Assembly (NCBI GenBank): GCA_031769625.1
Contig: JAUIMM010000573.1
Location: forward strand, 1,067,001 to 1,131,000
Direction of reading: 5' to 3'
Source of the DNA: Taudactylus pleione
Taxonomy: Eukaryota > Chordata > Amphibia > Anura > Myobatrachidae
DNA length: 64,000 nt
Shown here: in pieces, positions 53,490 to 64,000 of the stretch
Numbering within the stretch: position 1 is the stretch's first letter
Layout: every line of letters begins with the position of its first letter
Translations under genes and position numbers: made by a program
The notes under the pieces: model-generated
Database searches by the model: none
What the model saw: the letters and a program-made list of their open reading frames with translations, nothing else
What the model was told of the DNA's origin: nothing

Positions 53490-55330
53490 GTGTGGTAAGA
53501 GACAATAGCAAATGGTCAGGACAAAAGGCCAGTCAAAGTTAAAATATAATAGACCACAACAGGCTTATATGAGAATAGGAAAGAATTACAGTGACACTTC
53601 CTGCATTGTAAACTGAAGGAACCCAATGAAACTCACTCCTTTACTAATCAGTGCAGCTGACAAGCAGAAACTGCCTAGTAATTGCCTAGCTTTCTACTAA
53701 CTAGGCAAGAGACAGCCTACTGTAGCTCTCATAAGAGGGGATAGGCTACAGAGAGGAAGACCAGAGAGTAAAAGATTGCAGTAATCCATATGGAAAATTA
53801 AAAGGGCATGAATAAGAGATTTAGATGCCTCAAGGGTCAAGTTCTACAAATGTTGCAGAGGTAGAAGAAGAAGTTTTGGAAGATGCTAAATTGAGAGACA
53901 ACTCACCTGTATGCACCCCAGGATCCACCAATATGGCACAAAAAAGATCAGCATTTCCTCCAGCTACTGATCCCATACATGCATCTCAGAACAATGATAT
54001 ACGGAATGAAGTTGCTCATAATCAATTTATTGGCCCATTACAGGTTACTCTAGACAAGAAGAAAACAAGACACAAATTCCCCCAGCACTCTGCAATGAGT
54101 GGAGCTAAATTGACATGAAACTTAACATAATATTAAAATGCAGAGGACTCCGTTACACAGATTTGCAAATACATGATAAATCGCCCACTGTGCCAAGGGG
54201 CCTCTGCGCAGGTGGTCCTACTGTACATAATAATAGCCCCACTTTGGGTCATATATTCATGTGTTTCTAATTTGAGGACAAACTAACCTGGAGGCACCCC
54301 AGCATCCTCAGGTAGGGCAATAAGTCAACAAGTTCACATTTGCAATCGACCATTGTGCAACTTTCTGAATGCATTAATCCTCAATACTTGTTACTCCAAT
54401 TTATAAAAATAGATTTGAACAATATGTGTTACCCTACTGCTACAAGACCAGTCTTGTACAATGATGATATCTTCAAATAACTTGAACAGGAACATTTATA
54501 AGATAGCTGTGCAGTTGCACTCTGATATACATACAACATGTGTGATTAGACACACTTAATCTCCAGCCTTGTGCATCACAATGCACATGAAGGTGTTCAT
54601 ATATCAGAGCAGAACCAATCACCCAAGAGTGGTATATCTATTATATATGTTATAGTGCCCTATACAGGGTGTTTAAGTTGATGCTTTAAGTGTGTTTTCC
54701 TCTTTCCCCTGAAATATTACTACCATCACCCCACCCTATCCACTAGTGTAATGAATTACTCAACAGTAAAGGGGTTACACTTGCATTATTGTACAAAAAT
54801 AAAGGGACAGGGTAGACTATTAGACAAGAAGTCCATAAAAGACCAGTGGGTGGACCAGAGAGAAAGGAGAACACTGTAAAGTAGAAGGGAGTGTGAGGAG
54901 GCACAATAGCAGAATTGGAGATGGGTGTTGATGACCACAGTAGGGTTGTGAGATTTAAGGTTGTGTAAAGAGTCTGGTGATACAAGAGTGGGACTGATCT
55001 ATGAGTAAAGAGAAAAGATTGCAGGCAAGTTTCACACAAACACTGGCACATTGCAAATGGAGCATGAGGGAAGCCATAGATCCAGAGAGAGAAAGACAGG
55101 ATAGCACAGACTGTAAAGCTAAACTTACTGAGGAAACACATGCATTTTGCTGAGCAGAGGAGAGTAACTTACAGGCAGAACTACATCCCTGAAGGGCCTG
55201 CAAAGTGGTCTTAGCAACCTCAGGGAGCAGAGGCAAGCTGCATGTGATGAAACCCAGCTGCTGGAGTAAAGACAAGCTGCTTGTGATTATTAAGCCAAGT
55301 TGTGTTCCTTTACCAATAGATCTAAAGAGA
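53490..55330. other. Downstream flank with unclassified repeats
   Basis: 53750-53900 (AAAGATTGCAGTAATCCATA and following) resembles purine-rich repeat text like that at 52200-52590 and may be a piece of the same LINE. 54770-55330 has open minus frames without a recognised domain. No gene is supported. Confidence 0.35.
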
Positions 55331-55335
55331 TCATA

Positions 55336-55336
<1 letters not shown>

Positions 55337-55373
<37 letters not shown>
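55337..55373 (+). repeat. (ATT)n microsatellite
   Basis: About 12 uninterrupted ATT/TTA units. Confidence 0.95.
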
Positions 55374-55374
<1 letters not shown>

Positions 55375-58300
55375 CCTATATGTTTACATAATTTGATAAT
55401 ATCTGTATTATGCTAGAGGTTTAGCAAATCCATGCTTATAGTTAGACAGCAGTAGAAAGTGTAGCATAAGGTGTTGTGTAATTGTATTGTGTTATTGTAA
55501 AGTGTTACTGTGTTATTGTAGACAACTGTGCATATTTAATGTATTATTGCAATTTAAGTACCTGTTATCTGTTATACTTTAAAAGTAAACACTCATTAAG
55601 CTATTAAATCCTGTTCAGTTACTCCTTCTGGAATAGTCTAACCTCAAAAAAATGTAATTGTCTTTCAACAAGCTGGTGATGTATTCATTGTGTCTGGAGG
55701 TTGGGGATCCTTGCATCTCTGCTGTGGTTTGGAAGGAATAGGAACAATAGTGCTGTTAAAGTCAGAGCAAAAATCTGATTCCTGCTGATACGTCATTGAT
55801 AGATAATATCAGAACTTGTGAAGATCCAATACACTTTAACCCCATTAATAAATGTACGAGGGGGTACAACAAATATCTCGGTTTTCTGGTTAAGAATTAG
55901 AAATACAATATAAAGATTATATTATTGTGAAATACAAAAGTAAGCTATAGTAAGTGACAGATATTTTTTTAAATACTATTTTATTCACAGTAATATATCA
56001 GTGTTTTATTCATAGTATAAAAATGCACAATTTGTATTCAGAGGTTTTTATTTTTTAGACTCAAATATATATTTCAAATCTGAGCAAATTATCTATATAA
56101 TGTTCCTAAATATGAGTTACTATAGACAGAGGCCTGGGAGACAAGCATAAGCAAGTAGCCTGGGTTTTTCTATTATCCTTGCTTCCTGATGTGGATGTGG
56201 TTGTATAACCACACCCACATCAGGATAAATTAAAGAAATATGGAAAATTATTTAAGAGCTATATTTAGAAACGATGCTTGCACACCCTATCTGACTTCTA
56301 TTCAATGCATATACCATATCACTGGCCTAGGAACAATATAGACAGTGTGGAGTGAACTGTATTTAAATATGTGATTCAAAAATCAATATTCCTTACATTT
56401 CCCTGTAAATATCTACTTACAGTATAATAAAAAAAAACAGTGGACTCTAATAACTTTTTATAATAAGATCTAGTTAAAAAAAATACACGCTAAGCAGATT
56501 AAAATGAACCTGTACTTTAGAGGTTAACTTTAAAAAAATTAAGCACAAAAATTAGTTGATAATTATAAAAAAAAGAGTATATTCCTAAACAATATTGAGT
56601 CAATACTTAAATCAAGTTAGACAGATTACTAGATATACGCTTTTAAAACCAAAAGAAAAATTCTTAAATATAATGTTTATAGATAAATCTACAGTATGCC
56701 CTATATCACAATAATTGGGATAATCAGTAATATTATGTCATTACTGATTATCCCAATTCAGAGTTGCATGCAAGACCCTCTTGCAGATGAATATTGTCCT
56801 TTTTCATACTCCAGATGCATCTAAGCCAAGCCTAGGCAACTCAGTCATATCTCTACTTGCACATGAATGAATGTAAATTGGGCAGTGATAGATTAAGACA
56901 CAGCACCATCTATTGTCTCTCCAATATTGTCATTCAAGTAATACATAGTCTTTAGCTGTTGATATACTCCAACAATATCATCAGACCTACATTACTGGAC
57001 TACTGATGTCCCAATCAATATGCAGTCAGTGCATGGGGACCTTGCTATGTTCTGTTTGGTAAATGGCAAACCCCTCTTCGAATCAGCATGCTGTGAGTTC
57101 TCTATAGGCTCCTAGCGAACCCAGTAGTAATGTGACCACAGAGTCCACAGTTGGCAGCTAAGAAATAGGTAAAGGTTACTCTTCAAACATTCTGACTGTT
57201 TTTATAATAAAGCAAAAACAGCCATGGAGTATCTATTGACTGCCAGCTGTAGCTATAAACTGTGCAGATAGTATTGACTGAAATGTGCAATCCAAAGCCA
57301 CCCAAAATTGTATGTTACCCATCCTGAGACTGCCCTGGTTACCATATACCCCATATTTGTATAGGAAGATTGACACATTTTAATTTAATTGCAGTTAAAC
57401 ATTTTCCATTGTAATCAACCCGCATTGTTGAGTGAATTACTTTAAATGTGTTTTTAATTATGGTTGTTAGATACAGATTTAATTATCATGCTGTGTTGCC
57501 AAGCAAAATATACATTCATTTCCTTCTCTGCTTTAGCATTTTAAAATTGATTTCTACAGTGTAACTAGAACCAATATTGAATGCTACAAGTGACAGCTCT
57601 TTGAATGTCTGCCTGGTCCAAAATATTACTTTTGGCCTTGTTCCATTTCCATAATAACACACATAACTGTAACCTTAACCAGGACATTATGATAGCTTTG
57701 GAAGTTTACCAGTCATGTAGCTTCATATTTCTGGGATTCAATGAAAAAATGTTTAAATTCCTGACACTGACTCAAAATAGATGTTTAGATCAGCATAATG
57801 CATTAAGGAACAATACTTATATACAGGGCTCCAATATTTTCGCCATTGATTTATATTGGTGTTTCACATCAATATAGGAGACTGAATTACAAGATTTATC
57901 TGAAATATTTATCTTTATTGTTTATTGATTATTCTTGATTTCACTACAAACATATATTCCTTTGCATTAATTAAATTATTTATTTTGATATATTTCTTTG
58001 GCGCTTAGCACTTTGCATTTTCTTTGTTAGATTAATCAATTTTGATGATTCTGTTATGTTTATATTTAACTACATGGACACTTTTATGTGTGTTATAAAG
58101 AGTCGTGAAATAGTTTAGATGCATCAGAGTGGTGCCATGCACTGCAACTTTTGAATGGCACATGTGGATGCTGCAAAATTCATATATACTGGTAAGACAC
58201 TCCCCATTAATGTCAATGTTGTTAAATTGCTGCACTTCTTTGCACATAGCACCTTAGTAGATTTCTGATAAGATAATTATCCATTTGTGTATTTATTACA

Positions 58301-58433
58301 TGTGTTAATGTACAGTTATATGTAATTGTTGTCGTCATTCAGTTTTTGAGCATTACATAGTGCTACTTTGGAATAACAATTAGCCTTTTTATATAGGTAA
58401 ATTCTAATTGGAGATCTATACTACAAAACTGTG
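55374..58433. other. Long AT-rich stretch without recognised gene
   Basis: About 3 kb with no convincing coding homology or transposon ends. It contains a short near-palindrome TATAACCACACCCACATC at 56200-56220 and the hairpin at 56713-56758. It may be unique intergenic sequence. Confidence 0.4.
56713..56758. repeat. Perfect 19-bp inverted repeat with 8-bp loop
   Basis: AATTGGGATAATCAGTAAT (56713-56731) and ATTACTGATTATCCCAATT (56740-56758) flank ATTATGTC. No U-tract follows that would suggest a pol III or bacterial terminator, so it is probably a small MITE remnant. Confidence 0.75.
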
Positions 58434-58441
58434 GTTTTTAT

Positions 58442-58946
58442 TAGAGATGAGCGGGTTCGGTTTCCAGAGATCCGAACCCACCTGAATTTAGCAGATCCGA
58501 GTCGGATCCAAGCTGGCTGGGATGTTCCCGCCTGACTCGGATCTCTCAAATCGAGGCAAAACCATAGAGACAAAATCTTGCGGTTCGCAAGCTTTCGTCT
58601 CTATGATCAATGTAGTATATAAGGGACCACGCGACGGTCGCCATTTCACTCCGGCTGTGGAGACTGAAAAGGGAGGGTGGGTAGTGTAGGGCGGGGAGAG
58701 GTGCTGGTGCTGTCTGCTGTGTCCTGGGCTGGTGACTGCTGATCCATTCTGGGCTGGTGCTGTGACAGCTGTCAGTGTGCTGTCTGCTGTGTCCACCTGG
58801 GCTGTTGCTGATCCATCTGGGCTGTCTGTGCTATCTGCTGTGTCCTAGGCTGGTGATTTTCATGTGTGCTGTGTCCATCTGGGCTGGTGCAGAGCTGCAG
58901 ATATATCTGGGCTGGTGCTGTGTCCATCTGGGCCCAAGTCCTAGAC

Positions 58947-58999
<53 letters not shown>

Positions 59000-60201
59000 A
59001 AAAAAAAAATCAATCATAGTGTCTTTTATATTTTTCTGTGCGTGTGTGTGTGCGTATGTGTTAGGCTTAACCGCAGTACCGCACAAGATCCAGCCAGCAA
59101 CACAAGTTGCAAGCTACTGCTGCCCGACTCCAGTCGTGATCAATTAGCCTTTTTATATAGGTAAATTCTAATTGGAGATCTATACTACACTTGTATCTAT
59201 ACTTGTGCTCTGGGCCCAAGTTCTGGAGCTGAAAAAAAATAAAAATCAATTGTTTTTTTTCTAATAATTGTCTGTGTCTGTGCGTGTTAGGCTTAGCTGC
59301 ACAAGATCTAGCAAGTTGGCAACGCAACCTATTGCTGCCTGACTCCAGTCGTCATCAATCTGTGCTCTGGGCCCAAGTTCTGTACCCAACCCCCCCCCCA
59401 AAAAAATGGTGTCTTTTGTCTATTTATTTTCTGTGTGTGTGTGTGTTTGTGTGTGTGCGTGTTAGGCTTAGCCACACAAGATACAGCAACGCAACCTAGT
59501 GTTGACTGACTCCAGTCGTCATCAATCTGTGCTTTGGGCCCAAGTTCTGGACCCGAAAAAAAAATAGTATCTTTCGTATATTTTTTTTCTGTGTGCGCAC
59601 GACTGCACATGTGTGAATTTTGTAACCGCACCTTGGCTACACTAATGGTGCTTGTGACACTGCTTCAAGACCGCAGAAAATATGGAGGGCTGTCACATGA
59701 CAGGAGAGCAAGGCCAAGAACCACATGTTGTAGCTGCCACCAGCAGTCATCATGATAATGCAAGGCCATCAACTTCCTTGTCCTCTATGAAGGCCCATGC
59801 CTTCAATCCTCAAGGGTATCCCAACCATCATCTTTGCACAGTCCTCAACTCTATTAATAATTATATCACTCAGTTTTGAGCCAGCAAGCTGGATGCAACC
59901 TTTTGGCCCTTTAACTAGATAGAAAAAAATCAATATTGTGAGCTGTGAGGTAACCAAAATTGACTGGAAACGAGTGGAAACAAATGTTATTGAGGTTAGT
60001 AATACTGTAGGAACAAAAAAAGCACATTTTATGTGATTTTAGCAGTTTTTTTATTTTTTAAGAAAAAAATCCAGATCCAAAACCAAAACACGAAAACAAA
60101 ACACGGAGGTGATGTTTTGGCAAAACCAATCCAGATACAAAACCAGGGGAGATCCAGATCCAAAACCAAAACCAAACCACGGGGGTCAGCGCACATCTCT
60201 A
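58442..60201 (+). mobile_element. hAT-like element with TAGAGATGAGCGGGTTCGG end (copy 1)
   Basis: It begins TAGAGATGAGCGGGTTCGG and ends GCGCACATCTCTA, with 8-bp flanks GTTTTTAT (58434-58441) and GTTATTAT (60202-60209). Near the left end, TATATAAGGGAC and CGGCTGTGGAGACTG form a promoter-like start. Tandem CTGGGCTGGTG units and three copies of a roughly 150-200 bp block (TTAGGCTTA...CCAAGTTCTGG) follow. A short + frame at 59682-59879 (MEGCHMTGEQGQEP) parallels the N-terminus coded in copy 2. Confidence 0.82.
58955..58996 (+). repeat. (TA)n microsatellite in hAT copy 1
   Basis: About 20 TA units between two A-runs. Confidence 0.93.
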
Positions 60202-60704
60202 GTTATTATACTACTGTACAGTAGGGGTGAGCGGGTTCGAATTTCTGAAATCCGAACCCCCCCGAGCCTCCCCGATCCGAGGCCGATCCGAGTCAGGCTC
60301 GACTTTTCCCGCCTGACTCGGATCTGAAATCGAGGCAAAACGTCATTATCCCGCCTTCCGGGTCTCGCGGGTTTTGGATCCTATATAAGGTACCCGCGTC
60401 GGTGCCATTTTCTCACTCGGCTGTGGACAGTGAAGAGGGAGGGTGGGAGTTAGGGCTGGCTGGGCTGTGTAGTGTAGTGTAGTGCAGAGTAGTGTTGTGC
60501 TGTGCTGTGCTGTGCTGTGCTGTGCTGCTGTTGTCCATAGGGGCTGTCTCCACTACTTCAAAGTCCATAGGGGCTGGCTGGACTGTGTTGTGCAGTCAGT
60601 TGTCCATAGGGGCTGTGTCCACTCCAAAGTCCTGTGCAGTGTCCCAGTCCTAAAGGGGGTGCTCTGTCCATCAGGGGTGCTCCCCCCAAGTGCAAAAAAA
60701 ATAA

Positions 60705-61520
60705 ATTTCTGTGTTTGTGAATTGTGTGCACTGTGGCTGCACGTACATCAACAAAGGAGCAGCGCCAAGCATGCGCCTGTGTCCCATAAGTAAAAGGCCG
60801 GCTGGCTTGTCCGTTAAAGGGTGCTGTAACCCCCAAAGGGCACTCCAAACAAAAAAAAAAAAAAATGTTTTTGTGTTTGTGAATTGTGTGCGCAGTAGCC
60901 GCATGTGCATCAACAAAGTAGTGGCAGGCGTGCGCCTGTGTCCCATAAATAAAGGGCCGGCTAGATTGACCGCTAAAGGGTGCTGTAACTCCCAAAGGGC
61001 ACTCCAAACAAAATAAAAAAAAAAATCTGTGTTTGTGAATTGTGTGCACTGTGGCTGCACGTGCATCAACAAAGGAGCAGCGCCAAGCGTGCGCCTGTGT
61101 CCCATAAGTAAAAGGCCAGCTGGCTTGTCCGTTAAAGGGTGCTGTAACCCCCAAAGGGCACTCCAAACAAAATAAAAAAATATATTTTTTTGTGTTTGTG
61201 AATTGTGTGCGCAGTAGCCGCACATGCATCAACAAAGTAGTGCCAAGCGTGCGCCTGTGTCCCATAAATAAAGGGCCTGCTGGATTGACCACTAAAGGGT
61301 GCTGTAACCCCCAAAGGGCACTCCAAACAAAATAAAAAAATATACTTTTTTGTGTTTGTGAATTGTGTGCGCAGTAGCCGCACGTGCATCAACAAAGGAG
61401 CAGCGCCAAGTGTGCGCCTGTGTCCCATAAGTAAAGGGCCGGCTGGCTCATTTCTTAAAGGGTGGTGTAACCCACAAAGTGCACTAGTCTCCAACAAAAA
61501 TAAAAAATTATTTTCTGTGT
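60705..61520 (+). repeat. 160-bp tandem repeat (five units) in hAT copy 2
   Basis: TGTGTTTGTGAATTGTGTGC recurs at about 60711, 60870, 61028, 61190 and 61350, each followed by GCATCAACAAAG, GTGTCCCATAA and CCCAAAGGGCACTCCAAACA. Long minus frames through it are repeat artefacts. The array lies between promoter-like and coding parts, so it would be 5' leader. Confidence 0.9.
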
Positions 61521-61562
61521 TTCTGTGCGCCTCAGCCGCACGTATATATCAATATAACATAA

Positions 61563-62585
61563 ATGGAGGACCAAACTTTCTCCGATAAAAATAAAATAGG
61601 GAAAGATCAAGAACCACTTCCTCCTAGTGCTGAAGCTGCTGCCACTAGTCATGACATAGACGATAACATGCCATCAACGTCGTCTGCCAAGGCCGATGCC
61701 CAATTTAATAGTAGAGGGCACATACAATCCTAAATGACAAAGTTCAGGAAAATGACCTTGAAAAAAACATTTAAATCATCTGAAGAGAAACGTAAACTTG
61801 CCAATATGCCATTTACGACACGGAGTGGCAAGGAATGGCTAAGGTCTTTCCCTATGTTCATGACTAGTGGTTCAGCTTCACATGACGATGGAAGCCCTCC
61901 TCCCACTAAAAAAATCAAAAGAGTTAAGCTGGCAAAAGCACAGTGAAGAACTGTGCGTTCTAAGAAGATATCACAAATGCCCAAGGAGAGTCCAAGTGTG
62001 GTGATGGTTGCGATGCCTGACCTTCCCAGCACTGGACGGGAAGAGGTGGCTCTTTCCACCATTTGCACGCCCCCTGCAAGTGCTGAAAGGAGCACCCACA
62101 GTCCACTTGCTGATATGCAAATTGAAGATGTCACTGTTGAAGTACAACAGGATGAGGATACTGGTGTAGCTGGCGCTGAGGAGGAAGTTGGCGAGGAGGA
62201 TTCTGATGGTGATGTGGTTTGTTTAAATCAGGCTCCGGGGGAGATAGTTGTTGTCCGTGGGATGAAAAAGCCCATCACGGTCATGCCTGGGCAGAAGACC
62301 AAACATTCCACCTCTTTGGTCTGGCAATATTTCTATCCAAATCCGGACAACTGTCTTGCCATATGTACCATATGTAAAGGTGAAATAAGTAGGGGTAGGG
62401 ACGTTAACCACCTAGGAACATCCTCCCTTATACGGCACCTGCAGCGCGTTCATAAAAAGTTACTGTCAAGTTCAGAAACTTTGGCTAAGACCGTAAGCAG
62501 TCCAGGGACACCTAAATCCCTTTTTCCTGTTTTATCCAAGGAATCAGTGGATGAGGAGGATGAGGACGACATCTTGCCTCCGTAG
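61563..62585 (+). pseudogene. BED zinc-finger N-terminal transposase-like frame with two in-frame stops
   Basis: A single frame of 341 codons from an ATG at 61563 to TAG at 62583, broken by TAA at 61731 and TGA at 61944. The C-terminal part has SLVWQYFYPNPDN, CTICKGEISRG and SSLIRHLQRVH, the CX2C...HX4H BED finger that hAT transposases and ZBED proteins use to bind DNA. Acidic runs (EEEVGEEDSDGD, DEEDEDD) surround it. The RNase H-like catalytic and hATC dimerisation domains are absent. It is a relic or a domain-only product of the element. Confidence 0.8.
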
Positions 62586-63248
62586 AGCCAGTTTGTGCAG
62601 GGACACATTAATTGCCAGCTTGTTTTGTGGGGGCCCAAACGAACCAATCATTTCAGCCACAGTCATGTGGTAGACCCTGGCATTGAAATGATTGGTTTGT
62701 TAAAGTGTGCATGTCCTATTTATACAACTATAAGGGTGGGTGGGAGGGCCCAAGGACAATTCCATCTTGCACCTCTTTTTTTTCTTTGCAGTATGTACTG
62801 TTTGGGGCCTAGTTTTTCAAACTGCCATCCTGTCTGCCACTGCAGTGTCACTCCTAGATGGGCCACGTGTTTGTGCCGCCCACTCGTGTCGCTTAGCATA
62901 GTCATCCAGCTACCTCGGTGCAACCTTTTGGCCATAAAAACAATATTGTGAGGTGTGAGGTGTTCAGAATTGACTGGAAATGAGTGGAAATTAAGGTTAT
63001 TGAGGTTAATAATTGAATAGGAGCATAAAAACCCACAAATTCTGTGATTTTAGCTGTTTTTATGCTTTTTTTCAAAAAAATACAGATCCAAAACACAAAA
63101 CCCAGAACCCAAAACACGGAAGGGTCATTTGGCAAAACCAATCCAGATCCAAAACACGAAGAAAGATCCAGATCCAAAACCAAAACACGAAAAGTGGCCG
63201 GTGCACACCCCTACTGTACAGAGTTGTAGTTCTACATATTTTTCAATA

Positions 63249-63252
<4 letters not shown>

Positions 63253-63296
<44 letters not shown>

Positions 63297-63335
63297 ATAT
63301 ATATATATATATATATATTTATTTATTTATTTTTT
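63253..63335 (+). repeat. (TA)n microsatellite followed by (TTTA)n
   Basis: About 33 TA units with one CGG interruption, then a few TTTA units. Confidence 0.93.
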
Positions 63336-63469
63336 ATGTCTTTTCTGTTTGTCCCCCTTTTTTCATTTGAACAATTTTTTATTAATAAAAGTAAATTTTT
63401 AATAATCTATTGATGACATAGTGTGTCCCATCTATGAGAGTTTGCTCTTTTTTTCTCTCTTTCTGTGCC

Positions 63470-63609
63470 ATAATGGTGTAAGGGGCATTACTCTTTGGCA
63501 TAATGTGTGCGGCATAATGGTGTAAGGTGCATTACTGTAAGTGGCATAATGGGGGGGCGCCAAATTAATGCTTTGCCCCGGGTGACAAAAATGCTAGTTT
63601 CAGCCCTGC
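63470..63609. mobile_element. Possible hAT 3'-end fragment
   Basis: GCATAATGGTGTAAGG repeats and GGGGGGGCGCCAAATTAATG, GCCCCGGGTGACAAAAATGC lead to TTTCAGCCCTG, which looks like the right end of a CAGGGC-type hAT. No left end or duplication was found in the window. Confidence 0.35.
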
Positions 63610-64000
63610 CCATGAACACCATTCTTGTGAGTGTTATAAATATTATAGACTCATGAACAGATAAGGTAGCAAGTTGCAGCATTTTTTGCAAGTGTTAAGC
63701 TGACACTTTAGGATCATTCTTAATTTCTGTGAGCAATTTGCACTGTGCTTTGTACTCCTAGTAATCTCCATTTATATAATAGACAATTTGTCTTCCTGTG
63801 TACCCTTTCCAGCTTTATGCAAGTCAACAATACTTTATCTTAAGTCTTCTGAGTCATCTGAGATATCAACTGTTCAAAGCATGAATCACATCAGGCAATG
63901 CTTCCAGTGATAGCAAATTTATAGTATTTATCAAAGTTTTTATATGCCAGGGCAACTTAAACCAACACTTGCAATCCTGTCTCATTGATTGGACTCCAGG
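63610..64000. other. Terminal stretch without recognised feature
   Basis: No gene, tandem repeat or transposon end was recognised up to the end of the window. Confidence 0.4.

Larger units (their letters stand above)
60222..63213 (+). mobile_element. hAT-like element with TAGGGGTGAGCGGGTTCG end (copy 2, BED-bearing)
   Basis: It begins TAGGGGTGAGCGGGTTCG and ends GGTGCACACCCCTA. The 8-bp duplication CTGTACAG is perfect (60214-60221 and 63214-63221). Parts in order: inverted ATCCGAGxC blocks, TATATAAGG at about 60382, CGGCTGTGGACAGTG leader, five 160-bp tandem repeats, a broken BED zinc-finger frame, and a right end rich in CAGATCCAAAACC. No catalytic transposase domain is seen, so it depends on another copy. 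Confidence 0.87.

Noticed and set aside
56713..56758. Transcription terminator
   Set aside because: The hairpin has no T-tract and lies in vertebrate intergenic DNA; a MITE remnant is more likely.
60558..61497. Minus frames up to 244 codons with repeated CLECPLGVTAPF
   Set aside because: They follow 160-bp tandem repeats inside a hAT element; apparent coding comes from repetition, and the BED frame is on the other strand.

Overview
The window looks like amphibian nuclear DNA, most likely from a frog. It is AT-rich, intron-containing and dense in transposons. It holds one recognisable host gene on the + strand: nine coding exons spread over 30.8 kb (20891-51674) that join into a 373-residue zinc-dependent medium-chain alcohol dehydrogenase. 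The exon sizes (18, 102, 139, 88, 217, 261, 136, 136 and 25 coding bases) and splice phases follow the nine-exon plan of vertebrate ADH genes. At the coenzyme site, where NAD-dependent ADHs have Asp223, the gene reads Gly223-Ser224-His225. That is nearly the Gly-Thr-His triplet of frog ADH8, the NADP(H)-preferring ADH known only from amphibians. This triplet is the main reason for calling the gene adh8 and the organism a frog.

The 20.9 kb upstream of the gene is almost entirely repeats. It contains a reverse-strand Ty1/Copia relic (about 0.93-1.64 kb), a pogo/Tigger-like MITE (2.03-2.43 kb), several hAT elements with 8-bp target duplications, GC-rich minisatellites (6-7.2, 8.1-8.65 and 9.5-9.9 kb), and a broken chromodomain-type Ty3/Gypsy retrotransposon (11.45-20.27 kb). 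The Gypsy relic is split by tandem repeats, a 760-bp foldback and a hairpin-rich DNA transposon.

The ADH introns are loaded too. Intron 4 has a Tc1-like element with long terminal repeats (25.90-27.55 kb). Intron 5 has a TTAACTG-ended element, a palindromic MITE, a Harbinger-like element and a hAT MITE. Intron 6 (13.4 kb) has two nested hAT elements (33.36-36.63 kb), another hAT containing a Harbinger-like element (37.0-37.9 kb), a foldback (38.66-39.56 kb), a decayed Penelope-like retroelement with reverse transcriptase and GIY-YIG remnants (40.4-44.4 kb), and a Tigger-like copy ending 62 bp before exon 7. Intron 7 has three TIR elements, one with a 63-bp minisatellite.

Downstream of the gene lie a LINE fragment, another hairpin-chain element (52.94-53.49 kb) and two neighbouring hAT elements (58.44-60.20 and 60.22-63.21 kb). 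The second encodes a broken BED zinc-finger protein.

The most interesting signals are: (1) the NADP-type coenzyme triplet in the ADH; (2) a family of 3-bp-TSD elements, about 500 bp long in the long copies, several of which are built as chains of perfect hairpins; (3) stem-loops resembling decayed hammerhead ribozymes in the Penelope-like element and in foldback or repeat sequence; (4) a conserved 36-bp palindrome with paired CRE-like sites in three hAT-related copies; and (5) TE ends lying 29-69 bp from four ADH splice sites. No tRNA, rRNA, CRISPR or prokaryotic feature was seen.
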